Source: Saccharibacillus endophyticus
GTDB taxonomy: Bacteria > Bacillota > Bacilli > Paenibacillales > Paenibacillaceae
DNA length: 64,000 nt
NCBI RefSeq assembly: GCF_013185185.1
Contig: NZ_JAAZWE010000001.1
Span: forward strand, 744,001-808,000
Reading direction: 5' to 3'
Notes under the pieces: generated by a model
The model's database searches: none
Told to the model about the DNA's origin: nothing
Seen by the model: the letters and a program-made list of their open reading frames with translations, nothing else
Program-made: the position numbers and the translations under genes
Shown: positions 25,537 to 33,488 of the stretch, one piece after another
Position numbering within the stretch: the first letter of the stretch is position 1
Layout: every line of letters begins with the position of its first letter

Positions 25537-27428
25537 GCCGACTCACTCCCCCAGTACCGATCCAGAAAGGCACGAAAATCAGCGGCGTCCTCCCTTGACA
25601 TGTTGCCTGCCATCAGTTCGACTTTTCGAGAAGTAGGACGATGTACCGGGACATACCTACCATCCCGGAATTCAATGATATTTCTGGCTTCGAACGTACG
25701 TCCCGTTAAGCGTCGATAGTAATGTAGATTGGCACGGGCCAACACTTTAATCGCCGATGCCTCATCCAACTCTCCGTCCAACTTTCCTGCAAGTTGGGCA
25801 AACCCTTGCTCGTCGGGATCCAGCACGACGCATTCCGTCAACCGTTCGATATACCGGGTACCGTCACGCTCTTTTTCCAGATGCACATCGAACGCAATAA
25901 CGCTGGCTACCTGCTCCTCGGCGATCCGTTCGTTCTGAAACGTTCCCGTCTTAAGCAATGAGTTTCGCAGCGACCAGACTAGGTCTTTCATCGTTTTGGC
26001 ATGATGACTGAAAACCGTGAACTTACTGGCAACTTGCGACATCTGAACAGCCCAGGCCGCAACGGGATCCGTCGCGACTTCCCCGAGAATGTTAACCGTA
26101 CCGTCGGTCTTTTTTTGGAGATCCAAGCCTTCCTGACCGCTGATTTTGTCTGTCTCGCGAAAAGCCAGCGTATTGCGTTCCGGATAAAGCCTGCGCAAAT
26201 GCAGCTCGAACGCCAATTCCTGAATCCGCAGATTGAACGTTCCGTAGATCGACTTGACCATCGCCATAAGCAGCGTCGTCTTACCCGAACCTTGCTCGCC
26301 GGTCACGGCCGTTACCTGAGCGCCTTTCATCAGATAATCCAGCATTTTCATCGGCAGTTCGGCGCCTTTCACCTGTTCGGAAGCCAGCAAACGCTCCAAG
26401 CTCAGATTCGGCAAATCAAATTTACGCACAAAGAACGCCCAGCTTTCGGAAAAAGGCGGCCTTACCACGACAACGCGCGAACCGTCCTGCATTTCATTGA
26501 CCATATAAGCCTTGGCTTCGGAAAGCTGTCCGGGACTTCCGAATTTGTAAATATTCTGACAGACTCGCTTCAACTCCAGATCGCTGCCGAATCCGAGGAA
26601 TGCCAAACGAATCGATTTGCCTCGGTAAAAAATCCAGATGCTATCGCAGCCGTGCGGTCCTTTTTCCCGCATGGATCGCATCAATTCAACTTCATGCTCC
26701 AACTCTTGCATATTGGCAGGCAGGCCGGAGACCCCGCCCGAGACGCCGTCAATGGTCTGATCCCGCAACTCGTCGATGGGTCCAAAACCCTTATACTGCT
26801 GATACACACGTTGAACGACGATTTGCAGCTTGTCATCGAACGACAATCTCGGTGCTTCAAGAGCATAGATATCGCGAATCTCTTCAGGCGTAATGATGTA
26901 CGACTCCGTCTCGCCGTTTTCGATAATGGATTTCAATTCTGCCAAGCGATGCTTTTCGATCAGTTGACTCAAGCCCTGCATGCCATGCTCCAATTTGTAG
27001 GCGTGCAGCAAAATATCAAATTTGTCCTGATCCGTAAGCAGCCGCTCGTCACCGAAAGGCAGCACGCGATCAATCGTCGATTCGTTAATCACCTCTCCGC
27101 GCAGAAGCAAGTCGGCAATGAATGATTTGACGTAAGTCTTATCCGCCAAGCTGCCGGAATTGCACATCTTGAGCGAACTTTTCAGTTCAGCCACGACATT
27201 TCTTCTACGCTCGAACTCTTCTGCCGATAAGCCGAGGTCCAGCAGATTGGCATTGGTGAATTCATTAATGGCCGCCGTCGCGTAGGACTGAAGCGCCTCG
27301 ATCGTAAAAAGCTCGGCCTCAAGTTCCCGTGCTCCTTGCGTCATGGGATTTTTACGAAGCATCAGAAGTAGCCACAACAAAATCCCGGCGAGAATCACAC
27401 AAATCAGCAGCAAATTAATCCAGTCCAT
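25533..27428 (-). CDS. CpaF/TadA-like secretion ATPase with N-terminal membrane anchor
   Basis: A 631-aa protein. An N-terminal transmembrane helix (residues 4-24), unusual for this cytosolic family, is followed by a helical N-domain and a RecA-like motor. The Walker A is TGEQGSGKTTLL (about residue 376). ILGEVATDP takes the place of the usual VGEVRG Walker B, and SHHAKT the place of the HANS His box. It should hydrolyse ATP to power fibre assembly. It follows the TadZ-like gene by three bases. The altered Walker B and His boxes set it apart from classical CpaF. Confidence 0.85.
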   Translation of the reverse strand: MDWINLLLICVILAGILLWLLLMLRKNPMTQGARELEAELFTIEALQSYATAAINEFTNANLLDLGLSAEEFERRRNVVAELKSSLKMCNSGSLADKTYVKSFIADLLLRGEVINESTIDRVLPFGDERLLTDQDKFDILLHAYKLEHGMQGLSQLIEKHRLAELKSIIENGETESYIITPEEIRDIYALEAPRLSFDDKLQIVVQRVYQQYKGFGPIDELRDQTIDGVSGGVSGLPANMQELEHEVELMRSMREKGPHGCDSIWIFYRGKSIRLAFLGFGSDLELKRVCQNIYKFGSPGQLSEAKAYMVNEMQDGSRVVVVRPPFSESWAFFVRKFDLPNLSLERLLASEQVKGAELPMKMLDYLMKGAQVTAVTGEQGSGKTTLLMAMVKSIYGTFNLRIQELAFELHLRRLYPERNTLAFRETDKISGQEGLDLQKKTDGTVNILGEVATDPVAAWAVQMSQVASKFTVFSHHAKTMKDLVWSLRNSLLKTGTFQNERIAEEQVASVIAFDVHLEKERDGTRYIERLTECVVLDPDEQGFAQLAGKLDGELDEASAIKVLARANLHYYRRLTGRTFEARNIIEFRDGRYVPVHRPTSRKVELMAGNMSREDAADFRAFLDRYWGSESA

Positions 27429-27431
27429 GCC

Positions 27432-28277
27432 TTATGAGGCTCCCTTCGCGGCATCTACGTGTTTCAGTCTGGTGTTGATGCCGATCTCTTCCAGTAACTT
27501 TTCCGCAGTCCGACGAACTTCCAACATGAACGGATAATTGTCATGCCGCCGATCCACCGAGCGGCTTCGCGCCATAAAACCTTTGATATCCCCATCATTG
27601 ATCGCATCTCTAAAGTCAGAACTGTAAGGCACGGTCAATGCAGGCTCGCGTCTTCCGTACTTCCGCAAAATGTTGGCTGCTTTGTATTTGGAACGAGGGT
27701 CGTAACCCGAGAATAAGAGCAGTTGCTTTTTGCCATGAAGCTCTTCGGGCCAGCCGTTTCGATTGAAATAACGTTCCAGCATGTCGGCATTCTGCGTGAG
27801 ACAAACGACGACGAGATCCGCTTCCGAAAGCGCCCGTGCCGCAGCCGGGCTGTCGGTCCCCGAACGGATATCCAGCAAAATGCAGTCGTAGTAGTTTCTT
27901 GCGTTGGCATAAATATTTCCGATAAGTCCGCTGGCATTCTCGAATTGCAGCCGATTCATGCGTTCCGAGCCGCTGAGCAAATCCAGGCGATCCCGCTCGA
28001 TCAGAAGCGCGTTGTTTTTGACCGTTTCCCGTTCCAGCTTGCCGCTGCGAGCCAGACGAACCAAAGCATCCAGTCCGGTTCCGGCATCGGTAGCCAGGTC
28101 TCGGCTATATGTATTGATCGAGCGGGAAAAGCCTCGTTCCAGCGTACATTCTTCCCCTTGAGGCTGAGAGACTAACGTACGAATCCGATACTCGCTGCCG
28201 ATGATCGAAGCGATTGCGGCAACAGAAGAAGTTACGCCTGTTCCATGTCCGATACTCCAAAAAGCGATTTGTCCCAT
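27432..28277 (-). CDS. TadZ/CpaE-like protein with degenerate Walker A
   Basis: A 281-aa protein from ATG 28277, chosen for the AAAGGAG site nine bases upstream; the longer frame to 28352 overlaps the preceding gene heavily. It has the MinD/ParA-type fold signs FWSIGHGTGVTSSVAAIA at the P-loop, YYDCILLDIRSGT at Walker B and VVVCLTQNADM as in CpaE. The deviant Walker lysine is missing, as in several TadZ proteins that bind but do not turn over nucleotide. It may place the fibre machine at a cell site. Confidence 0.8.
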   Translation of the reverse strand: MGQIAFWSIGHGTGVTSSVAAIASIIGSEYRIRTLVSQPQGEECTLERGFSRSINTYSRDLATDAGTGLDALVRLARSGKLERETVKNNALLIERDRLDLLSGSERMNRLQFENASGLIGNIYANARNYYDCILLDIRSGTDSPAAARALSEADLVVVCLTQNADMLERYFNRNGWPEELHGKKQLLLFSGYDPRSKYKAANILRKYGRREPALTVPYSSDFRDAINDGDIKGFMARSRSVDRRHDNYPFMLEVRRTAEKLLEEIGINTRLKHVDAAKGAS

Positions 28278-28278
28278 T

Positions 28279-28950
28279 TCATTTGCTCCTTTCAGCTTTT
28301 TTCCACAATTTGCGCGTTTCGCGTTCGTCATTTTCAAGAAGCAACGAGGCAATCCCTTGCACGGTCTTTTTCATTTCTGCGGATACCCCTTTAAGTTTCA
28401 GGCTGCTGGAATACTGATTGCCGATTTTGACCGCAAGATCACGTTCATCCGGGTAATAGACCAAGGTTTCTTTCCAATCAATCGGAAAAGCTTCAAATTG
28501 TTCATTGATGTAGGCTTCTCCCGGTTCACGCGCACCTTCGATCCATACTTTATGAAAGGCAGATAGTTCGGCAGGCGGCCGCTCCGTAAAAAAGCTTTCC
28601 AAGAGTCGAACGCTTCGGCGAACCGAGGTCTGCTCGCATCCCAATACAAGGAATCGCTGCTTCGCTTCCGGCAACTCGCTTAGCCGAAACGGATCATCCG
28701 TGTCATACAGAACAAAATCATAGTCCGCATGGGCAAAAGCTTGCTCGCCTCTTGCCGGAATCCAAACTTCAAATCCGTCATACTCCTGCGGTTGGCCCGG
28801 AACATCCAACGCCGGATACGAAAATTCGTAACTTCCAAGCGCCGTAGCATCGACAATCAACACGCGCAGGCCACTTTCGGCTAATATTTTGGCTGTATAA
28901 AACAGCAAGTCCGTTTTATCGCGATCACCGATAAAAATAGCTCGTTTCAC
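28279..28950 (-). CDS. Second TadZ-like protein without a P-loop
   Basis: A 223-aa protein beginning MKRAIFIGDRDKTDLLFYTAKIL, with a Rossmann-like beta-alpha start where a MinD P-loop would be, then LRVLIVDAT and YDFVLYDTDDP, which match the strand-acidic motifs of MinD-type ATPases. There is no Gly-Lys-Thr sequence, so nucleotide hydrolysis is unlikely. It ends one base before the CpaE-like start. It may be a partner of that protein in a heteromeric localisation complex. This is inference from fold hints and position. Confidence 0.65.
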   Translation of the reverse strand: MKRAIFIGDRDKTDLLFYTAKILAESGLRVLIVDATALGSYEFSYPALDVPGQPQEYDGFEVWIPARGEQAFAHADYDFVLYDTDDPFRLSELPEAKQRFLVLGCEQTSVRRSVRLLESFFTERPPAELSAFHKVWIEGAREPGEAYINEQFEAFPIDWKETLVYYPDERDLAVKIGNQYSSSLKLKGVSAEMKKTVQGIASLLLENDERETRKLWKKAERSK

Positions 28951-28962
28951 CTGTTATCCTCC

Positions 28963-29928
28963 TCAATCGCCTACGCTAGCATCGGAGTTATCCGTGAAAA
29001 CGGGCTCGCCTTCTGCCGCCTCAGCCTCTTGCGTCGTTCCGGTATCCACGCTTTGCTCTTGAATCAGCGAGTTATTTTGCGTACCGGGATTAATCGTGCT
29101 CATATTTGCTTTACCGTTCAGATATTTCTGAATATCTTCCGGTGTCAGCAGATCCAATCCGCTTTCCAGCTTCTCGCGCATCCGGCGTTCCAGCTCGGTC
29201 TTCGCACGTTCGACGATATTCGGATCGCTTTCAATCAGATCCAGAACACTTGTATTTGCCGGATAGGTAATAGTTGCGGCTTGTTGAAGCCCCGGCTCAA
29301 CATAGGTCACCGCGTAGATCGAAGCATCGTTCAGATAAGCATCCACAATAGCCGACGATATCGTCAGAATCTCGCGTTCGTTCATCTGCACCCAAATTGT
29401 TCCGGAAGCCAGATCCTCGGTACGCTTTTTGGACAATACGATGAAGTCTTCGCCTGTCGGGAATTTTACGCGAACATCGACGAACTCTCCGGCTTGCAGA
29501 CGGCTCGGCAGCTCGATCAAACGAAACTCTTGGTTACGCAGATCTTTGGGCGTCACTTCGCCTTCGTACAGCATCGACTCGCTGACAGGCGTGTTTTTGG
29601 AAAGCGAAACTTTCGCATAACGCCCTATCGCATCTTCCCGGGCGGGCATATCTTCCGGAACTGTCGTTTTAACGACTTCAATCCGGACTAGATCATCCTC
29701 CCCGATTGCTTCGCCGGCTTGGATATTACGCGTCAGCGCAAAGACCGGAATGCGCTGTGCATCCATCTCCGCAATCTGCTGTTCATACCCGCTCCGATCA
29801 GCCTCGTAATTTTTTTCGATATGGCGTATATAAGGAATGCCCGCCGCAGCGCAGATCAATAACGCTGCCGCTGCTCCCGCCCCCGCAGTCAGCAAGCGCT
29901 GACGCTGGCGAAACCTGATTCTTGACAT
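28963..29928 (-). CDS. CpaB/RcpC-like SAF-domain protein
   Basis: A 321-aa protein with a basic N-terminus and a membrane helix (about residues 12-33, LLTAGAGAAAALLICAAAGI), a short coiled stretch, then an SAF domain (about 58-135, ALTRNIQAGEAIGEDDLVRI and VSLSKNTPVSESML) and the CpaB region (RLQAGEFVDVRVKFPTGEDFIVLSKK). In Gram-negative Tad systems CpaB supports the outer-membrane secretin; here no secretin is expected, so it may work in the cell wall. The C-terminal 50 residues are Gln/Glu-rich and low complexity. Confidence 0.85.
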   Translation of the reverse strand: MSRIRFRQRQRLLTAGAGAAAALLICAAAGIPYIRHIEKNYEADRSGYEQQIAEMDAQRIPVFALTRNIQAGEAIGEDDLVRIEVVKTTVPEDMPAREDAIGRYAKVSLSKNTPVSESMLYEGEVTPKDLRNQEFRLIELPSRLQAGEFVDVRVKFPTGEDFIVLSKKRTEDLASGTIWVQMNEREILTISSAIVDAYLNDASIYAVTYVEPGLQQAATITYPANTSVLDLIESDPNIVERAKTELERRMREKLESGLDLLTPEDIQKYLNGKANMSTINPGTQNNSLIQEQSVDTGTTQEAEAAEGEPVFTDNSDASVGD

Positions 29929-29995
29929 GATTGTTCTCCCTTCATTTCCGTTTATGCCGGTGTTGCTTTTGCAGCTTCAGCTTCGTTTTTCCGCT

Positions 29996-31444
29996 CTAGC
30001 GGAAAACCAGTTTCAAAATGGATCGGCGCCCCTTTCGTGTATAAAGCGAACCGAGGATCGGCTCAAAAGCGTCGCGCAGGTTTCCGTCGAACGGATTCGA
30101 TAGCGGAGGCAGCGAATAGATTCTTTTGTGACCGAGTCTTCGGCGCATTTCCCGTACGGCCTCCTCAGCAGCAAACGGAAGCACATACGTCCACTTAGGC
30201 CTTGCGCGCAGTGTTTCCCGATGAGCAAAAGCGACTAAATCTCCGCTGCGCCATTCGCTTGCGGAACCGACAATCACCGGAGCGTCCGCCCGCAAAAACT
30301 CTTCAAAATCACGAGCATCACTGCAAGTTCCAAGATCCAGGACCACGTATCGGTATCCTCTGCTGAAAATATCGGTCAAACGCCCCCGTTCTGCCGAAGG
30401 CCAGTAATCGACCCCCCGAATACTGAACATCCGTCGCCCTCTGAGCGGCTCGCCTTCCCATTCCATCGCAATGCGTTCAAAAGCCCCAGACGTTCTGCCC
30501 AACTCGACGAGCGCGGTTCGTCCTCCCTCGCGAGCAAGCGTATGCGCAGCAGCAACCGCTATATGCGTGGCTCCGCAACCCTGGAAATTGCCGAGTACCG
30601 CAATCGTGGACGTGCCTCCAACACCTGAGGTCAACGGAGCTTCGCCTTCGACAGGTTCAGGCTGAATGATTCGCTTGATATCGCGGATATGCGGATAGCG
30701 TTCTTCACGCCGGTAACTCAGCATCCGACGAATCGCAGGCACCAGTGCCGAAGGAAGATCAGGTCGCAGCGCGCGCTGCGCCTCCGGTGTCCATTCGCTA
30801 AACCGACCAGCCGTGGAGAGGTACAACAGCATCGCCCCCAACGCATACTGATCGCTGGACGGATCGCTTTGCCCTTCATACTGCTCAGGTGCGGCAAATC
30901 CGATCGTTCCGAGCTTCACCGTATCGGCGTTTTTGTCCGGGTTGGCACTTCGCGCAATTCCAAAATCGATCAAACGAATCGTTCCGTCTTCACCGATCAT
31001 CACGTTACCCGGCTTCAAATCGCGAAAGACGATCGGCGGACTTTGCGTATGCAGATACTCCAACGTTTCGCAAATTCGCAATGTCAGCTCCAAGATGAAC
31101 GGAATGTCCAGCACACCCCCGGCTCTGCTCGCATAATCGCTCAAATTCGAACCTTCGATGTACTCCATGACCAGAAACACTCGACCTTCGGCATCCGGCG
31201 AAAAAAAATCAGCGACCTGAGGCAAACTGCGATGACGCAGCCTGGTCAGCATCTTCGCTTCGTTTTCGATCCTTTCATAATCCGCCGTATCGGCCATCGT
31301 CTCCTTAACGGCCCACCACTTGCCCGGAAGCTTGGCGTCGGAGGCCAGATAGACCCGACCCATTCCGCCGCTCCCGAGTACGCGTTCCACCCGGTATCGA
31401 TCTCCTATTACGGCTCCTCGCTCCAATTTTGGCGGGTAAGGCAT
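29996..31444 (-). CDS. Ser/Thr protein kinase fused to a TadZ/MinD-like domain
   Basis: A 482-aa protein. Residues 15-260 are a Hanks-type kinase: Gly loop GSGGMGRV (24-31), Lys47 in WAVKE, catalytic Asp142 in FRDLKPGN, DFG at Asp160 and GTIGFAAPEQ. Residues 278-482 are a MinD/CpaE-like domain with a Walker-like AVLGNFQGCGATHIAVAA (about 282-299) that lacks the usual Lys, followed by YRYVVLDLGT. There is no transmembrane helix or PASTA repeat, unlike PrkC. It is the first gene of the Tad-like operon, so it may phosphorylate its parts. The fusion is uncommon to my knowledge. Confidence 0.88.
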   Translation of the reverse strand: MPYPPKLERGAVIGDRYRVERVLGSGGMGRVYLASDAKLPGKWWAVKETMADTADYERIENEAKMLTRLRHRSLPQVADFFSPDAEGRVFLVMEYIEGSNLSDYASRAGGVLDIPFILELTLRICETLEYLHTQSPPIVFRDLKPGNVMIGEDGTIRLIDFGIARSANPDKNADTVKLGTIGFAAPEQYEGQSDPSSDQYALGAMLLYLSTAGRFSEWTPEAQRALRPDLPSALVPAIRRMLSYRREERYPHIRDIKRIIQPEPVEGEAPLTSGVGGTSTIAVLGNFQGCGATHIAVAAAHTLAREGGRTALVELGRTSGAFERIAMEWEGEPLRGRRMFSIRGVDYWPSAERGRLTDIFSRGYRYVVLDLGTCSDARDFEEFLRADAPVIVGSASEWRSGDLVAFAHRETLRARPKWTYVLPFAAEEAVREMRRRLGHKRIYSLPPLSNPFDGNLRDAFEPILGSLYTRKGRRSILKLVFR

Positions 31445-31463
31445 GAATTCACCCCTTTTCGGA

Positions 31464-31526
31464 CAAAAAAAGAAAGCACCCCTCGCAAACCAGGTCCTAA
31501 GACCGGATTCGTGAGGGATGCTTTCC
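31464..31526 (-). terminator. Strong hairpin with U-run in the leader of the Tad-like operon
   Basis: On minus, a roughly 54-nt hairpin (outer arms GAAAGCAUCCCUC/GAGGGGUGCUUUC, inner GGUC-UUAG-GACC) is followed by seven U. It lies between rlmM and the kinase gene, but downstream of the promoter at 31553-31582. It may therefore end rlmM transcripts, attenuate the operon, or both. Confidence 0.8.
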
Positions 31527-31552
31527 CTTTCCGTGCATATGATTTTGAAGTC

Positions 31553-31582
31553 ATTATAAGCCTATTGCTTGCTAAGTGTAAA
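31553..31582 (-). promoter_or_regulatory. Promoter of the Tad-like operon
   Basis: TTTACA, an 18-bp spacer and TATAAT on minus lie right after the rlmM stop. The predicted leader is about 100 nt and consists mostly of the terminator-like hairpin. Confidence 0.7.
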
Positions 31583-31592
31583 GACCTATTTA

Positions 31593-32675
31593 TTAATATT
31601 TAATCATGTAAAGCGTAATTTCTTCGCGATTATGGAACAGTTGCTTCGCACGTTGGACCTGCAAACGCGAGTTTTCGAAGGATGCGATGACCTCTTTGAT
31701 CAGCGCCATAGGCTTTTTGTGCATAAGCTTGATCGTGACGATAGCCGTACCGCCCGGACTTAATCCATGAAGCAGACCCGACACCAATTGAACCATTAAC
31801 TTGGGACTCCAACTCATGTCGCATACCAGCAAATCAAACTCGTTATCTTTGAATTTGACTTCGCTTGCGTTTTTACGGATATAGGTCAGGTTCGGCGATT
31901 TGAGCAACGACGGATGCAGTTTCGCCGGGTCGATCGCGGTTACCTTCAATCCGCGTTCAAGCAGCAGCGACGTCCATCCGCCGGGAGCCGCACCGATATC
32001 CACCGCGCTCCGATAAGCTGAGAGATCCAGCCCGAATTCTCGTTCGGCTTCAAGCAGTTTGAACTTGGCGCGGGACAGTTGTCCTTCTTCGCGACGGAAA
32101 CGAACCGCTCCTCCGCTCCAGTCCGACAAATTGTCCTCCGGACGCGAAATTCCCGCGTAAATTGCCGAATCCGTCAAATATACCGAGGCAATCCAATCGG
32201 CGCTTGCCGTCACGAATTCCGCTTCGGATGCACGAAGCAATTCTTCCAGCCATTCCTTCAACTGCGACGAACTTTCCTCGCCTGCATCAGCGCTTTTTCT
32301 CACCTGAAGCGCAACTTTGACGCCTGCTCCCATCACCTTGCTCGACAAAATAAACGAGGCGGCTTCAGCGAGTAATTCTCCGGCATTTTCACCTTCGCGT
32401 TCGAATTGAACAGGTTGAATATGACGCAGGAAAATAGGACGACTATCCGAAATTTGTTGTATCGCGTTCTGCTCGGATACGTTCAATTTAACCAAAAGAA
32501 CTTCACGATCGCTCAATACGCTGCTTTTTACCGAGCCGAAAAGTCGACGAAGCTCTTCCTGTGCATAAGCCGCAAAGTCACGGTTTGCCGTGCAAATGAA
32601 CAAACTTTCTCCTTGCTCCGGCTCCTGAACTTCTTCTATGTTTTGATTTTCTTGTTCCAACTCGTGCTCACTCAA
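31593..32675 (-). CDS. RlmM-like 23S rRNA ribose methyltransferase
   Basis: A 360-aa protein from a TTG start with GGAGG ten bases upstream. The first 150 residues resemble the THUMP-like RNA-binding region of RlmM. Residues 190-350 form an FtsJ/RrmJ-type methyltransferase: the catalytic K-D-K-E type residues include SRAKFKLLEA (Lys), AVDIGAAPGGWTS is the SAM-binding motif I, LVCDMSW holds the Asp and VTIKLM the Lys. The family 2'-O-methylates a 23S rRNA cytidine. The assignment to that exact site is inferred; rRNA target specificity may differ in Firmicutes. Confidence 0.82.
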   Translation of the reverse strand: MSEHELEQENQNIEEVQEPEQGESLFICTANRDFAAYAQEELRRLFGSVKSSVLSDREVLLVKLNVSEQNAIQQISDSRPIFLRHIQPVQFEREGENAGELLAEAASFILSSKVMGAGVKVALQVRKSADAGEESSSQLKEWLEELLRASEAEFVTASADWIASVYLTDSAIYAGISRPEDNLSDWSGGAVRFRREEGQLSRAKFKLLEAEREFGLDLSAYRSAVDIGAAPGGWTSLLLERGLKVTAIDPAKLHPSLLKSPNLTYIRKNASEVKFKDNEFDLLVCDMSWSPKLMVQLVSGLLHGLSPGGTAIVTIKLMHKKPMALIKEVIASFENSRLQVQRAKQLFHNREEITLYMIKY

Positions 32676-32690
32676 AATACATTAACCTCC

Positions 32691-32732
32691 ACAAAATCCG
32701 CGTATCATATAGGTTTCAACGATACGCGGATT
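32691..32732 (-). terminator. Terminator after the thioredoxin-like gene
   Basis: The perfect 12-bp arms AATCCGCGTATC and GATACGCGGATT are followed by TTTTG on minus, 13 bp after the stop of the gene at 32745. Confidence 0.8.
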
Positions 32733-32744
32733 CTCTCTTGTTCG

Positions 32745-33095
32745 TTATCGTCTTTTTGGTTCGGACCACATGCCGCGCTTCTGCTCTTGTCCGATAAACT
32801 CCAGCAAATAAGGCACGGAGTGCATGGCATAAATCGTACGCGGTTCGCCGGGAACGGCCGGATCGAAGATACTGAGCGAGGGCGTGCTGCTAATCCGATA
32901 GTTGCGAATAAACTCGGGCGCGAAATTCAGGTCAAGCGCATAAATATCGATTTCCCGGTCCATTTGTTCAATCACGTCCAACATTCTTCGCGCCGCTTTA
33001 CAGGTTCCGCAAAAAGGCGTATGTCCGAATACGATAACCCGGCGGTCTCTCGCTTCGATCCAGCCTGCCAGTTCGCGTTCAGTCGATTCTCTCAT
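32745..33095 (-). CDS. Thioredoxin-like protein
   Basis: A 116-aa protein with a thioredoxin fold: the redox motif TPFCGTCKAA (Cys-Gly-Thr-Cys, about residues 29-32), a following helix and ISSTPSLSIF with the conserved cis-Pro. No signal peptide is present, so it is cytosolic. The CGTC motif differs from the CGPC of classical thioredoxin. Its ATG overlaps the stop of the receiver-like gene by 4 bp, so the two are translationally coupled. The electron partner is unknown. Confidence 0.87.
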   Translation of the reverse strand: MRESTERELAGWIEARDRRVIVFGHTPFCGTCKAARRMLDVIEQMDREIDIYALDLNFAPEFIRNYRISSTPSLSIFDPAVPGEPRTIYAMHSVPYLLEFIGQEQKRGMWSEPKRR

Positions 33096-33457
33096 CGGGA
33101 TTCTTCATTAGCGACTTTTCTGCGGACTTCTTCAGGCATGGAGCCTTTGTGCAAAATCACGTCGTCAGGTTTACCCGCATATAGAGTCTGATACATACTC
33201 CGCCGACCGTATTCGCTTGAAGTATGCAAATAAATTTCGCGCGGGAACGTTCCATTCGCCACAATTCGCGCCGCGACTTCGCTGCCGCTCAATTCTCCAG
33301 GGCCCATTTCGTGATCCAACGATAAAATGTCCACGTCGCACGCTTTTAGCATTTCCAGGCATTCTTCACCCGTACGCGCCAATGCGAAGCCTTCCGGACA
33401 AGGACGCCAGTCGTCCATATACAGATGGATTTTAGGTTTGTTTTCGGTATTCGTCAC
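33092..33457 (-). CDS. Cyclic-phosphate-type receiver (cREC) domain protein
   Basis: A 121-aa protein from GTG 33457, with AAGGAG seven bases upstream; the longer open frame to 33604 overlaps the glycosylase gene and is not protein-like. Family-like motifs are MDDWRPCPEGF near the N-terminus, DILSLDHEMG in the middle and LHTSSEYGRRSM later, the pattern I associate with cREC receiver-like domains found near cyclic-phosphate RNA-processing genes. The role is unknown. It is coupled to the thioredoxin-like gene. Confidence 0.7.
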   Translation of the reverse strand: MTNTENKPKIHLYMDDWRPCPEGFALARTGEECLEMLKACDVDILSLDHEMGPGELSGSEVAARIVANGTFPREIYLHTSSEYGRRSMYQTLYAGKPDDVILHKGSMPEEVRRKVANEESR

Positions 33458-33488
33458 GTTCTCGCTCCTTCCCGAACGATTCCCCCTA

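Noticed and set aside
31464..31526. T-box or riboswitch reading of the leader hairpin
   Set aside because: The leader is only about 100 nt. No specifier loop, AGTA bulge or T-box core could be found, so only a terminator or attenuator is claimed.
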